Below, piece after piece: positions 35,952 through 45,294 of a DNA stretch of 64,000 nt. Position numbers and translations under genes: made by a program. The stretch is from JACMLD01 sp038207265 (GTDB lineage: Bacteria; Bacteroidota; Bacteroidia; Chitinophagales; Chitinophagaceae): positions 496,001 to 560,000 of the forward strand of contig JBBQZZ010000001.1 of NCBI GenBank assembly GCA_038207265.1. The letters are read 5' to 3'. A model generated the notes under the pieces. That model was not told the DNA's origin. It saw nothing but the letters and a program-made list of their open reading frames with translations, and did no database searches. The number at the start of each line of letters is the position of its first letter. The first letter of the stretch is position 1.

Positions 35952-36593
35952 TTACCCGGGCAAAGTCTTCACCATTATATTTTTAAAATATACTTTACTT
36001 TTTGGATCATGTCCCTGTAATGCAAACGTGCCTTCAGAAATAACACGTCCTTCCGAACCTGCATCGCGTTTTACATTGTCGGGCTCGGTATAGTCCACTA
36101 CTACTTTATCATTAATACTGATAACAACTCTTTTACCCTCAACTTTAATTTTTTCAGTAAACCATTCATTATCCTTGACAAAAACTTCTTTCACATCCTG
36201 TATACCATATAAGCTACCGGTACGACGCCAGTCTGTATGCGAATTATTTACTTGTACCTCATATCCTTTTTGCGGCCAGGAACTTTCCTGGTAAACTGTA
36301 TGAAAATATATCCCCGAATTTGAGCCGGGCAGTGTCATTACATCTGCCTTAAATTCAAAATTCTTAAACACGTGTTTTTGAACATCGCCCACATAAAATA
36401 AATGGGCAACATTTCCATTTACTGCTATGCTACCATTTTCTATAGAAAAACTCCCGGCATTCTCTCCTACCTTCCAACCATTCAACGACTTTCCATCAAA
36501 TAGTGAAACCCACTCATCCGAAGGAGCGTGTGTGAATGACAAACCCGTCATTAATAAAGTAGCAAATACGATCGGCCGAATAATATTTTTCAT
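35952..36593 (-). CDS. DUF1080 domain protein, second copy
   Basis: 213 residues from ATG 36593 (MKNIIRPIVFATLLMTGLSF signal peptide). The longer frame to 36713 lacks a signal-like start. DUF1080 features are EWVSLFDGKSLNGWKV, FKNFEFKADVMT, PGSNSGIYFHT and TEKIKVEGKRVVISINDK. It is probably a periplasmic 3-keto-glycoside hydrolase or glucan-binding protein. It shares the family with the gene at 25.7 kb but is not adjacent to it. Confidence 0.85.
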   Translation of the reverse strand: MKNIIRPIVFATLLMTGLSFTHAPSDEWVSLFDGKSLNGWKVGENAGSFSIENGSIAVNGNVAHLFYVGDVQKHVFKNFEFKADVMTLPGSNSGIYFHTVYQESSWPQKGYEVQVNNSHTDWRRTGSLYGIQDVKEVFVKDNEWFTEKIKVEGKRVVISINDKVVVDYTEPDNVKRDAGSEGRVISEGTFALQGHDPKSKVYFKNIMVKTLPG

Positions 36594-36733
36594 GATTTCT
36601 GATTTAAGAGAAAATGAATCTAACATCTTTTTTGGAAAAACTGTATGATAATTTTCCTTTACAAATTTACTGTTATATAAAAAAGTGCGATGCTTTCGCA
36701 TCACCCATCCCATTCCATTACAAAAAGTTGTAA

Positions 36734-37249
36734 TTACTTATTTATCCGGAGGTTGCCTTCCTCTGCGTCAACGAGTGTTTTACCGGTAGCTACAGAAGCC
36801 AGCATTTTAAAGAAATTAATCATCCGGTTCCCTTTTGTATCCCAATAATATGCAGATGTGGGAACTACTTTAATCAATGATATGGAAGGATCATCTTTCC
36901 CCTCTTTAAACCAGGTTTTTACAAGGGGCGACCATAGCTCATCAATCTTTGCCCGGTCAAACAAAATTTTTGCTTCCCCATTCACAACAGCGTAACTGTT
37001 TTTACCCGGATGAGCATAAAAAAGCTGTACTCGGTTATCACTTAAAATTTCACTGTTCTTCTCACTGTTTTTTTCGCTGAAAAACCATATGTTTCCTTCT
37101 TCATCTACCTTTTGTGTACCCATTGGGCGGCAGGTAGAACCATCGTCTGTCTTCAAATTGGTACAAAACATTGCGATATTGATGTCTTCTGTGAGTTCCT
37201 GCAATTTTTTCACTGCGTCCTTTTGATCGAGATTAGTTGGATTGCTCAT
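36734..37249 (-). CDS. Pyridoxamine 5'-phosphate oxidase-like general stress protein
   Basis: 171 residues. The split-barrel FMN-binding fold shows IWFFSEKNSEKNSEI, VQLFYAHPGKNSYAVVNGEAKI and WFKEGKDDPSISLIKV, typical of the general stress protein 26 branch. Members bind FMN, F420 or heme; the reaction is not certain. An internal 12-nt near-duplication gives SEKNSEKNSE. The gene is monocistronic. Confidence 0.88.
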   Translation of the reverse strand: MSNPTNLDQKDAVKKLQELTEDINIAMFCTNLKTDDGSTCRPMGTQKVDEEGNIWFFSEKNSEKNSEILSDNRVQLFYAHPGKNSYAVVNGEAKILFDRAKIDELWSPLVKTWFKEGKDDPSISLIKVVPTSAYYWDTKGNRMINFFKMLASVATGKTLVDAEEGNLRINK

Positions 37250-37401
37250 AATTTATTTTTAATAAAATGGAGAAAAATAGCGTGCCATGCCTTTTGAGCC
37301 GTCAACAGATTTCCTGTTAAACACTTGCCATATGCGAATCATTAATGATTATACAATAGATATAACATTTTTCCAGAGCGTGACATTTTTCCCCAAAAAA
37401 C

Positions 37402-37427
37402 CAAAAAAAAAGCCCCTTTAAAGGGCT
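37402..37427 (-). terminator. Terminator after the decayed DinB gene
   Basis: AGCCC...GGGCT with an AT-rich loop (37411-37427), followed on the minus strand by nine Ts. It has survived the decay of the gene. Confidence 0.65.
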
Positions 37428-37455
37428 ATTAATTTTATGCATTATTTCTGTGATG

Positions 37456-37760
37456 TTATTCTTTTGGAAATCCTGCTGTTGCCATTACTTCTTCAATCTG
37501 CAATGTATGCCTTTCATTATGTTCAGCCAGCATCAAAACTATTGATAGGTGTCAATTGTACCTAATTTCAGATACCCGGTAAAATGATTTTTTAAATAAT
37601 CGGCTATTGACTTTACATATTCCATCGCTGAATAGCGGCGGATTATAATTTACCGGATGGACATATCAGTGGGTGGAAATTTATTTAAAGGTTGCAACAC
37701 TTCCGGTGGTTTAAAATTTTTGAGAACGATCAATGGTTCCTTCCATAATTTGGTCATCAG
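37456..37760 (-). pseudogene. Decayed DinB-superfamily gene
   Basis: Pieces of a DinB-like protein are readable on the minus strand: LWKEPLIVLKNFKPPEVLQP, then an in-frame TAA, then MEYVKSIADYLKNHF and LGTIDTYQ, then TAG. After a one-base frameshift comes LMLAEHNERHTLQIEEVM and GFPKE before the stop at 37456. AEHNERH holds the C-terminal metal-binding His region of DinB. At least two stops and one frameshift separate the pieces, and the N-terminal part is not found. Confidence 0.65.
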
Positions 37761-37790
37761 TTATTTTCTGAATACTGAAGAATGTAAACT

Positions 37791-37818
37791 AAGAAGGCCC
37801 CTTAAAAGGAGCCTTCTT
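37791..37818 (-). terminator. Hairpin after the Lys-rich secreted protein gene
   Basis: AAGAAGGCCCCTT and AAGGAGCCTTCTT form a 13-bp imperfect stem (one bulge/mismatch) with an AA loop. It lies 17 bp after the minus-strand stop. The T-run on the minus side is weak. Confidence 0.5.
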
Positions 37819-37834
37819 ATTAAATTTTTAATTT

Positions 37835-38566
37835 TTATTTTTTCAATTTTTTCTCATGCACTTCTTTTAACTGCATCGTAAATTCATTGCTGGTAATCTT
37901 AAACATCAATAGGTTGCTGGAAATATTCAATACCCAAATCTCTTTGCGATCTGGTTCTCCTTCTGCTTTTGTTTGAATAGCAAACCCTTCCAGACTGATA
38001 TCTTTTCCTTTATAGTTTACCGGGGCGCTTACTGCGTCTTCATCCGGACTTAGAAAAGTTTCTGAAGTCCCTTTGTCAAACGTTATAGGCGTTTGCTTTT
38101 TGGAAAGGTCTTTGAAATTATCAGCTCCCAGCCAGATGGCAGACGCATCGGTTAATTTCAGTTCGCCTTCGGGTAATGAACTGAGATAGGTTTTTCCGTT
38201 TAGCAATGCTTTTGAACTGATGCTGACATGCCCTTTTTTATTTTCAGCACCAGTAGTGAGCCAATTAAAATCCGCCACAACCCCTGCATCAAATTTGTTT
38301 GGTATTACCATTAAATTATACTGCTTCCCGGAGGTGAAAACATCATAGATCAACGTATCTCCTTTGTGAATACTGAAAGTACAAGGGCCGTCTTCATAGC
38401 AAACCAGTTCGTCAAACTCGGTTTTAACGGCGGATGTTTTCTTTTTTACAACTTTCTTGCTTTTAGTGGCAGATTTTTTTGCGGCTGGCTTTGCGGGCGT
38501 TTTGGCCTGAGCAGAGACATAACTAACACTAAATAGCATTAACAGGAGGATAAGCAGGTTTTTCAT
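37835..38566 (-). CDS. Secreted protein with basic N-terminal linker, unknown
   Basis: 243 residues. The signal peptide ends SYVSAQ (about 19) and is followed by a Lys/Ala/Ser-rich linker (AKTPAKPAAKKSATKSKKVV). The folded part (about 50-243) contains CYEDGPCTFSIHKGDTLIY with two Cys. I recognise no domain. The basic linker could attach to peptidoglycan or nucleic acid, but this is speculation. Confidence 0.7.
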   Translation of the reverse strand: MKNLLILLLMLFSVSYVSAQAKTPAKPAAKKSATKSKKVVKKKTSAVKTEFDELVCYEDGPCTFSIHKGDTLIYDVFTSGKQYNLMVIPNKFDAGVVADFNWLTTGAENKKGHVSISSKALLNGKTYLSSLPEGELKLTDASAIWLGADNFKDLSKKQTPITFDKGTSETFLSPDEDAVSAPVNYKGKDISLEGFAIQTKAEGEPDRKEIWVLNISSNLLMFKITSNEFTMQLKEVHEKKLKK

Positions 38567-38739
38567 TTGATAATTTTTATAAACTTAGACATAATTTAGA
38601 AATTCTCATAGCGCCTGCATCAGGCTTATGGGTGGAACCGGGAGTTAATCATTTTTGCCTCTCTTCCAACGTATTTTTGGTCATATTATTTTGGAAATAC
38701 TGGCCAAACAGGTCTGGCGATGAAAACCTTTATTTAAGC

Positions 38740-38747
38740 TACATTTG
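38740..38747 (+). promoter_or_regulatory. Bacteroidota -7 promoter element for the SET gene
   Basis: TACATTTG matches TAnnTTTG exactly and lies 41 bp before the ATG of the SET-domain gene. The -33 side is not clear. Confidence 0.5.
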
Positions 38748-38788
38748 CCCGGCCTTAAACATCATAGACAGGAACAAGAAATAGCATT

Positions 38789-39205
38789 ATGACCAAAGAA
38801 GAATTGTTATTGCAGTTACGTTATCAGACCTATGTTATGCTTAAAACTTCTCCCCTCCACGGGATTGGAGTTTTTGCTATCCGTGAAATTCCAAAGGGTT
38901 GCAGGGATATATTTTCCAGGAATGTTGGTGAATGGATAAAACTACCTGTCTCCGATGTGGAAACATTACCATCACATGCAAAGGAATTAGTAGAAACATA
39001 CTGCCTATATGATAAAGAAAATTATTATGTGCCGGATTATGGTTTTAAAGTCATGGACCTGGTTAATTATCTTAATCATTCTCATTCGCCAAACATAAAA
39101 TCAATACAGGATGGCGAAGAATTTGAAGCCCTCCGTGATATCAGACTGGGTGAGGAATTATTTATAAATTATGAACACATTGTTGATGGAGTTGAAGGGT
39201 ATTGA
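38789..39205 (+). CDS. SET-domain protein
   Basis: 138 residues. The SET core is visible: PLHGIGVFAIREIPKG (N-terminal part), LVNYLNHSHSPNIK (the NHS-type cofactor loop) and LGEELFINYEH (the ending Tyr region). Short bacterial SET proteins may methylate lysine with SAM, but targets are unknown. It precedes, by 59 bp, a conserved-looking hypothetical gene on the same strand. Confidence 0.88.
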   Translation: MTKEELLLQLRYQTYVMLKTSPLHGIGVFAIREIPKGCRDIFSRNVGEWIKLPVSDVETLPSHAKELVETYCLYDKENYYVPDYGFKVMDLVNYLNHSHSPNIKSIQDGEEFEALRDIRLGEELFINYEHIVDGVEGY

Positions 39206-39264
39206 TAAAATATTGCCGGATAATCAAATCATACACCCGTCAACTTTAAATACGCATCACTGAA

Positions 39265-39738
39265 ATGAAAACTGCAAGCATCAGTGAATTAAAACAGGAA
39301 TTAACAAATGTCAATCCCCGTCAACTCGGGGAGCTCTGTCTGCGCCTGGCAAAGTTTAAGAAAGAAAACAAGGAATTGCTCACCTTCCTTTTATTTGAAG
39401 CAAATGATTTGCAGGCTTATATAGATAGTGTAAAAAAGGAAATGGATGAACATTTTGAATCAATCAACAGCAGTCATTTATATTTCGCCAAAAAAACACT
39501 ACGAAAGATTTTAAGAATCGCAAGCAAGCATATCCGTTATACAGGCGCTGCACAGGCGGAAGCTGAATTGCTGATTCATTTTTGCAGCAAACTTAAAGAA
39601 TCCGGGATCGCCTTTGAAAACAGCCCGGTGCTCATAAATTTGTACCAAAATCAAATCAAAAAAATAAAAATGGTGATTGATGGTATGCATGAAGATCTGC
39701 AATACGATTATATCAAAGCATTAAAGAGACTCACATAA
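39265..39738 (+). CDS. Helical hypothetical protein
   Basis: 157 residues, mostly alpha-helical and charged, with KELLTFLLFEANDLQAYIDSV and TLRKILRIASKHIRYTG. No signal, TM or named motif is seen. It is probably cytoplasmic. It lies downstream of the SET gene and 75 bp before an M1 peptidase gene, all on the + strand. Confidence 0.7.
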   Translation: MKTASISELKQELTNVNPRQLGELCLRLAKFKKENKELLTFLLFEANDLQAYIDSVKKEMDEHFESINSSHLYFAKKTLRKILRIASKHIRYTGAAQAEAELLIHFCSKLKESGIAFENSPVLINLYQNQIKKIKMVIDGMHEDLQYDYIKALKRLT

Positions 39739-39813
39739 TTATTATACTCACCACTGATGTAAATCCGACCGTTTGTTTTCAAATTAACTTTAACTTACCT
39801 GTAAATATTTTTT

Positions 39814-41691
39814 ATGTACCGACTGTTACTATTAACCCTATTATCCTTTGTAAGTTTTTACACATTTGCTCAGTCCCTTTATATGCCACGAAATATCAAG
39901 CAGGCATATAGAAATGAAACGAGGTCAATGGATGGACGCCCTGGTAAAAAATACTGGCAGAATTATGGGCGCTATAATATTTCAGTCACTGCCATGCCCC
40001 CGGATAGAAATATTAAAGGCACAGAACAGATTACCTATATCAACAATAGCCCGGATACCTTGAATAACCTGGTTATTAAGCTCATTCTGAATATTCATAA
40101 ACCCGGTGCATTGAGGTATGGAGAAATAGGCGATGCTTATATGACTACCGGAATTCAGATTGATAAATTTAGCGTAGAAGGTCAGGTTGCTGAATGGTCC
40201 AATCCTGAAGGCCATTTTACCTGGCAGGGTATCAGGTTACCCAGGTCTTTGTCACCACATGATTCGGTAAAACTAAATATCGACTGGCATTACCAGATCT
40301 CCCTTCAAAGTAACCGGGAAGGAATGATCGATTCAACTACTTTTTTCATGGCCTATTTTTATCCGCGTATAGCAGTTTATGATGATTATTATGGATGGGA
40401 TATTCTGGACTTTACCGATCAACAGGAATTCTATAATGATTTTAATGACTATACACTCAATGTAACTGTACCTAAAAATTATATTGTATGGGCAACAGGT
40501 GATTTGCAGAACGGGGATGAATTACTGCAGGCACCTTATGCAAAAAAATTGAAAGAGTCGCTGATAAATGACGGCATTACAAATATTGCCGGCAAGTCTG
40601 ACCTGGAGTCAAAAAAAGTTACGATTCAAAATGCAGCCAATACTTGGCGATGGAAGGCCAATAATATTACAGACGTTACACTGGGGTTGAGTGATCACTT
40701 TGTCTGGGATGCATCGAGTGTGGTGGTTGATGATGCATCACATCGCCGCGCCAGTGTACAGTCCGCTTATAATGATACTGCCAAAGACTTTCATCACATG
40801 GTTGAGTTTGCGCGACATTCACTGGATTGGTTGTCGCACAATTGGCCGGGCATTCCTTATCCGTTTTCCAAAACAACAGTATTCCAGGGATATGCTGATA
40901 TGGAATATCCTATGATGGTAAATGATGGTACACAGGAGGATCTTGATTTTTCAAGGTTTGTGGCCGAACATGAAATTGCCCATACCTGGTTTCCATTTTA
41001 TATGGGTATCAATGAAGCACGTTATGGTTTCATGGATGAAGGTTGGGCTACAACTTTTGAACTATTGATAGGAAGGGTAGATTTGGGTGTGGCAAGAGCA
41101 GAAAATTTCTATAAACGATTTCGTGTAAATGGTTGGATAAACGATCCTGCTGCCGAAGAAGATTTACCCATTATAACACCTGCTAATGTATTGAGAGGCG
41201 TAGCATATGGTAACAATGCGTATGGCAAACCATCATTGGGTTACCTGGCAGTGAAGGACTGGCTCGGCGACGACCTTTTTAAAAAATGTTTGCATGAATA
41301 TATGGCGCAATGGCACGGTAAGCATCCTTTACCCTGGGATTTCTTTTATTCCTTCAACAGTACAGCAGGAAAAAATCTTAACTGGTTCTGGACCAATTGG
41401 TATTTTAGCAATGGATATATAGATCTCGCTATTAAAGAAGTAAAAAAATCAGCTGATGGATATAGCGTTTCCATTCAAAATATCGGAGGTTATGCGTCAC
41501 CGGTAGATCTGAAAATAAAATATACTGATGGCAGTGCTGCTTCTTTTCATCAGACAGTTAGTATTTGGGCAAACAACCAGCAATCAGCTACCGTTAGTAT
41601 CAGTACAAAAAAGCAAATTCAGTCAATTGTTCTGGACGGTGGAATTTTTGTTGACGCCAATGAAGCAGACAATACCTGGACAGGGAAATAG
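39814..41691 (+). CDS. M1-family zinc metallopeptidase
   Basis: 625 residues. A signal peptide (about 1-19) exports the protein. The zinc site is HEIAH (386-390) with the third ligand Glu409 in DEGW, 18 residues after the last His as in M1. A GAMEN-like motif, DMEYPMMV, lies upstream. The C-terminal domain is beta-rich. Aminopeptidase activity on peptides in the envelope is likely. A strong bidirectional terminator follows. Confidence 0.94.
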   Translation: MYRLLLLTLLSFVSFYTFAQSLYMPRNIKQAYRNETRSMDGRPGKKYWQNYGRYNISVTAMPPDRNIKGTEQITYINNSPDTLNNLVIKLILNIHKPGALRYGEIGDAYMTTGIQIDKFSVEGQVAEWSNPEGHFTWQGIRLPRSLSPHDSVKLNIDWHYQISLQSNREGMIDSTTFFMAYFYPRIAVYDDYYGWDILDFTDQQEFYNDFNDYTLNVTVPKNYIVWATGDLQNGDELLQAPYAKKLKESLINDGITNIAGKSDLESKKVTIQNAANTWRWKANNITDVTLGLSDHFVWDASSVVVDDASHRRASVQSAYNDTAKDFHHMVEFARHSLDWLSHNWPGIPYPFSKTTVFQGYADMEYPMMVNDGTQEDLDFSRFVAEHEIAHTWFPFYMGINEARYGFMDEGWATTFELLIGRVDLGVARAENFYKRFRVNGWINDPAAEEDLPIITPANVLRGVAYGNNAYGKPSLGYLAVKDWLGDDLFKKCLHEYMAQWHGKHPLPWDFFYSFNSTAGKNLNWFWTNWYFSNGYIDLAIKEVKKSADGYSVSIQNIGGYASPVDLKIKYTDGSAASFHQTVSIWANNQQSATVSISTKKQIQSIVLDGGIFVDANEADNTWTGK

Positions 41692-41762
41692 TAAAGGATA
41701 AAAAAATGTATCCCAGGTTCTTGATATGCGGCCAGGTTTTTTCCACCGAAAAAAATTTAAAT

Positions 41763-41793
41763 AAAAAAGCCGGACGATTGGTCCGGCTTTTTT
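41763..41793. terminator. Strong bidirectional terminator
   Basis: AAAAAAGCCGGAC GATTG GTCCGGCTTTTTT, a perfect 13-bp palindromic stem with A/T tracts, between the convergent M1 peptidase and DEAD-box genes. It should work on both strands. Confidence 0.9.
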
Positions 41794-41804
41794 ATTTACT
41801 GATA

Positions 41805-43067
41805 TTAAGCGTATTTTCTTACGAATCTTTTTCTGCCGTCATTGGAATTACCTCCGCGGTTGGAAAAGGATCTCCTGTTATTAAAAGAAGCAGCCGGCGC
41901 ATTGCGTTGAATGGCAATACTGGAATTGGTCATTGCAAAGGGATGATCCTCTATCATTGGAATTGGTTTCGATATCAACTTATGTATATCGCGTAAATAT
42001 TCCTTCTCTTCCGCGTCACAGAATGACAAGGCAATCCCATTCGCACCCGCCCTGCCTGTACGTCCAATGCGGTGTACGTAGGTTTCAGGCACATTGGGGA
42101 GATCGAAATTGATAACATGTGTGAGATCATCAATATCAATTCCACGGGCTGCAATATCTGTTGCTACCAAAACCCTTGTTCTGCGCGATTTAAAATTTGC
42201 GAGCGCAGACTGTCTTGCATTTTGCGATTTATTACCGTGAATGGCTTCAGCATTTATACCTGAGTAATTTAATTCTTTGGCTACTTTGTCAGCTCCATGC
42301 TTGGTGCGGGCAAATACCAGCGCAGTTTTAATGCTGCCATCTTTCAGTAAATGCAACAGCAATAACTTTTTGTTTTGCTTTTCTACAAAATACATGGATT
42401 GTACAATGGTATCCGCTGTAGAAGAAACGGGTGTTACTTCTACTTTGACAGGATTGGATAACAATACATTGGCCAATTGCTGGATCTCAGGTGGCATAGT
42501 AGCGGAAAAAAATAAGGTTTGTCTTTTGGCTGGCAATTTTGCAATAATCTTTTTTACATCATGAACAAATCCCATATCGAGCATGCGATCTGCTTCATCA
42601 AGAACAAAGAATTTTATATCGCGCAATGAAACATGATGCTGATTCATTAAATCCAAAAGCCTGCCGGGAGTAGCAACCAAAATATCAACACCCCTGCGCA
42701 ATACATTTACCTGGTTTACCTGCGAAACGCCTCCGAAAATAACGAGGTGTTTTAAATCCAGGTATTTACCGTAATTGGCAAAACTTTCTTCAATCTGGAT
42801 AGCCAGTTCCCTTGTAGGAGTTAATATCAACGCTTTAATTCTTCTCTGACCTTGTGCGGATTTTTGTTGTTCCAAATGCATCAGCTGAAGCATCGGGAGC
42901 GCAAATGCCGCGGTTTTCCCGGTACCAGTCTGGGCACAACCCAACAGGTCTTTGTGTTGTAGAATTACTGGAATAGATTGTTCCTGGATGGGTGTAGGCT
43001 TTGTATAACCTTCATTGGTCAAAGCCTTGAGCAACGGCTCAATGAGCTGTAAATTGTTAAATGACAC
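41805..43067 (-). CDS. DEAD-box RNA helicase
   Basis: From the GTG at 43067 the protein has 420 residues; a longer frame to 43112 adds an unlikely hydrophobic N-terminus. Motifs visible: Q motif PTPIQEQS, motif I AQTGTGKT (45-52), DEAD, SAT, and HRIGRTGR. The tail is Arg/Asn/Gly-rich (FNNRRSFSNRGGN), typical of RhlE-type RNA helicases. It remodels RNA in the cytoplasm, often in ribosome biogenesis or cold response. GTG-start choice is by domain fit. Confidence 0.93.
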   Translation of the reverse strand: MSFNNLQLIEPLLKALTNEGYTKPTPIQEQSIPVILQHKDLLGCAQTGTGKTAAFALPMLQLMHLEQQKSAQGQRRIKALILTPTRELAIQIEESFANYGKYLDLKHLVIFGGVSQVNQVNVLRRGVDILVATPGRLLDLMNQHHVSLRDIKFFVLDEADRMLDMGFVHDVKKIIAKLPAKRQTLFFSATMPPEIQQLANVLLSNPVKVEVTPVSSTADTIVQSMYFVEKQNKKLLLLHLLKDGSIKTALVFARTKHGADKVAKELNYSGINAEAIHGNKSQNARQSALANFKSRRTRVLVATDIAARGIDIDDLTHVINFDLPNVPETYVHRIGRTGRAGANGIALSFCDAEEKEYLRDIHKLISKPIPMIEDHPFAMTNSSIAIQRNAPAASFNNRRSFSNRGGNSNDGRKRFVRKYA

Positions 43068-43352
43068 TTGTAATAATAATTTGATTAAAAAATATGGTAA
43101 GGCTATCAACAAACGGGATGATACTTTACCAGCCTTACGTTAAACCTTCACAATATTTGAATGGAATGGAACAAAACAAACGAGGTGAGAAATAACATAT
43201 AAGAACCGCTAAGATAGGCTTTTTGTAGTTACCTGCATAGTAAATTATCTGTATTATTCCCAAAATTGAGTTGCTAAAGTTCTTATGCCGTAAAAAAATT
43301 GATTCACCAGTACAGGTACAGATATTGTTATCTTTCAACACAAAAAGATTGA

Positions 43353-44417
43353 ATGAAATTATATACCTGCAGTCATTGTCACAACCTGCTATACTTTGAA
43401 AACAATATATGCCTTAGTTGCAACCACGCCGTTGGCTTTGATGCTGCTACACTTTCACTGGTTACACTGGAGAAAAAAGATGATGGTCTTTTTTTTAACA
43501 TAGCAAGAAAAAATGCAGTCTACCGGTTATGTGAAAACGCTGTACACGGCACCTGCAACTGGATGGTTCCCGCGGATCAAACAGTTGCTTTTTGCATTGC
43601 CTGCCAGTTAAACAGAACCATTCCCGACCTTACAAGCACGGAAAACCTTAAACGCTGGAAACTGATTGAAGTTGCCAAACACAGGCTTGTCTACTCTCTC
43701 TTGCGTTTGGGCCTTCCTGTTGAAGCCAAAACCGAAAATGAAGATATTGGTATTGCCTTCGATTTTTTGGCAGATAAATCACCCATTGAAAAGATCATGA
43801 CCGGCCATAATAACGGAACGATCACTTTGAATATTGAAGAAGCGGATGAAGCACAACGGGTGAAACATAAATTGGATCTTGGTGAAAAATACAGAACATT
43901 ACTGGGGCATTTCCGCCACGAAATAGGACATTATTATTGGGAGGTGCTGATTCAAAATAGTTCAGCCATAGAAAAATTCAGGCAATTATTCGGAGATGAA
44001 CAGAAAGATTATGCCATTGCTTTAGAACAATATTACAATGTTGCCGCTCCTGTTAACTGGATGGATAATTTCATCAGTCCATATGCAAGCGCACATCCGT
44101 GGGAGGACTGGGCCGAGAGCTGGGCGCATTATTTGCACATGCTGGATACATTGGAAACGGCCTATGCATTTGGCATCCGAATCGACCCAAAAAAATCAAA
44201 AGATGAACAGGATTTGCAGGTCAACATCAGCAAGGACCCTTACCATGCTGACAATTTTGATCAAATTATTAAGATGTGGCTGCCACTTACTTTCGCTGTC
44301 AATAGTTTAAACAGAAGTATGGGTCATCCTGATTTTTATCCTTTCATCATTTCATCACCTGTGACAGAGAAACTGCGTTTCATTGATGAAATTATCAAAA
44401 ATCAAAAGGAAAATTAA
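43353..44417 (+). CDS. Zinc-ribbon metallopeptidase-like protein
   Basis: 354 residues. Two zinc-binding modules lie at the N-terminus: YTCSHCHNLLYFENNICLSC (two CxxC) and later CNW, FCIAC. A metallopeptidase motif HFRHEIGHYYW holds HExxH, with a downstream EDWAESWAHY that could give the third ligand. This pairing matches the putative zinc-binding peptidase (Peptidase_Mx-type) family in Bacteroidota. There is no signal peptide, so it is cytoplasmic. Substrate unknown. Confidence 0.82.
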   Translation: MKLYTCSHCHNLLYFENNICLSCNHAVGFDAATLSLVTLEKKDDGLFFNIARKNAVYRLCENAVHGTCNWMVPADQTVAFCIACQLNRTIPDLTSTENLKRWKLIEVAKHRLVYSLLRLGLPVEAKTENEDIGIAFDFLADKSPIEKIMTGHNNGTITLNIEEADEAQRVKHKLDLGEKYRTLLGHFRHEIGHYYWEVLIQNSSAIEKFRQLFGDEQKDYAIALEQYYNVAAPVNWMDNFISPYASAHPWEDWAESWAHYLHMLDTLETAYAFGIRIDPKKSKDEQDLQVNISKDPYHADNFDQIIKMWLPLTFAVNSLNRSMGHPDFYPFIISSPVTEKLRFIDEIIKNQKEN

Positions 44418-44474
44418 CAACGAACTTGTAGCGTGCCATATAAAAAAGGAAATAACTCCAAGACAATGGTCAGA

Positions 44475-45281
44475 TCATTTTTGCAAAAACATTATAACAG
44501 CATTTGAAAATTTTTTTGAAACAAGTGCCGTTCCATGATTACCAGGAACGGTTGCTGATACAGCACCGGGAATTAATTTTGTTAATGCAATGGCTGATCC
44601 GTTGTCCTCATCTTCGCTGCCGCAAATAACCAGCACTTTGTTTCTCAATGTAGCCAGTTCTTCTTTGCTGGTGGAGGGTTGTTCTTTTTGAAGATAGGCC
44701 AGCGCAAGTTGATCAAGTCCGGAAGACTTCACATTTTTTACCATGGCTTGCAGTTCCGGAACAGAATCGCCCATGAGTGCGCGGTAAAACATTTTACGCC
44801 GCGGCCATTCGGGGTTGGTAAAATCTGCCCCCATACCTCCTATAACGGCGTGGGTTATGCGTTTATCAAGTACCAGCAGCCGGGCGGTAATAATGGAACC
44901 GCGGGAATAGCCAACTACTTTATAATTTTTCAACCCCAGTTCATTTGCCAGTTTCACCAGGTCTCTTGCCTCTGCATCATTGGCATAAGATTCGGGTTGA
45001 TGCGGTTTATCTGAAAGACCGTTACCGCGCAAATCCGGCACAATCACTTTGAATCCCTTTTCCAGCAAATCATGATACAATGCCGTTCGTTTCCACGACT
45101 GGCCATTTGCAATAAAGCCATGTATAAGCAACACGGGCTCACCTTCTCCTTTCACTTCGTAAAAGATTTTTGTTCCATCGAAGGAAGAAAAGAAACGGCT
45201 GCTATCTGCCTGTGCAAATAAAGCAGCCGGTATTAAACTAGTCAAGAAAAGTAAACAGTATTTGATTTTTTTTATAAACAT
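44475..45281 (-). CDS. Secreted alpha/beta hydrolase
   Basis: 268 residues with a signal peptide (to about 24, AALFAQ). The fold shows GEPVLLIHGFIANGQSW, nucleophile VVGYSRGS, Asp in ICGSEDED and His in VPGNHGTAL. It belongs to the epoxide-hydrolase/haloalkane/ester hydrolase branch; the substrate is not determined. It lies 13 bp after the sugar isomerase gene on the same strand, so both are one operon. Confidence 0.88.
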   Translation of the reverse strand: MFIKKIKYCLLFLTSLIPAALFAQADSSRFFSSFDGTKIFYEVKGEGEPVLLIHGFIANGQSWKRTALYHDLLEKGFKVIVPDLRGNGLSDKPHQPESYANDAEARDLVKLANELGLKNYKVVGYSRGSIITARLLVLDKRITHAVIGGMGADFTNPEWPRRKMFYRALMGDSVPELQAMVKNVKSSGLDQLALAYLQKEQPSTSKEELATLRNKVLVICGSEDEDNGSAIALTKLIPGAVSATVPGNHGTALVSKKFSNAVIMFLQK

Positions 45282-45294
45282 CCTGCCAATAAAC

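Noticed and set aside
41706..41996. A 96-codon open frame overlapping the terminator and the DEAD-box gene end
   Set aside because: It crosses a strong terminator and lies antisense to the helicase's C-terminus; it looks non-coding.
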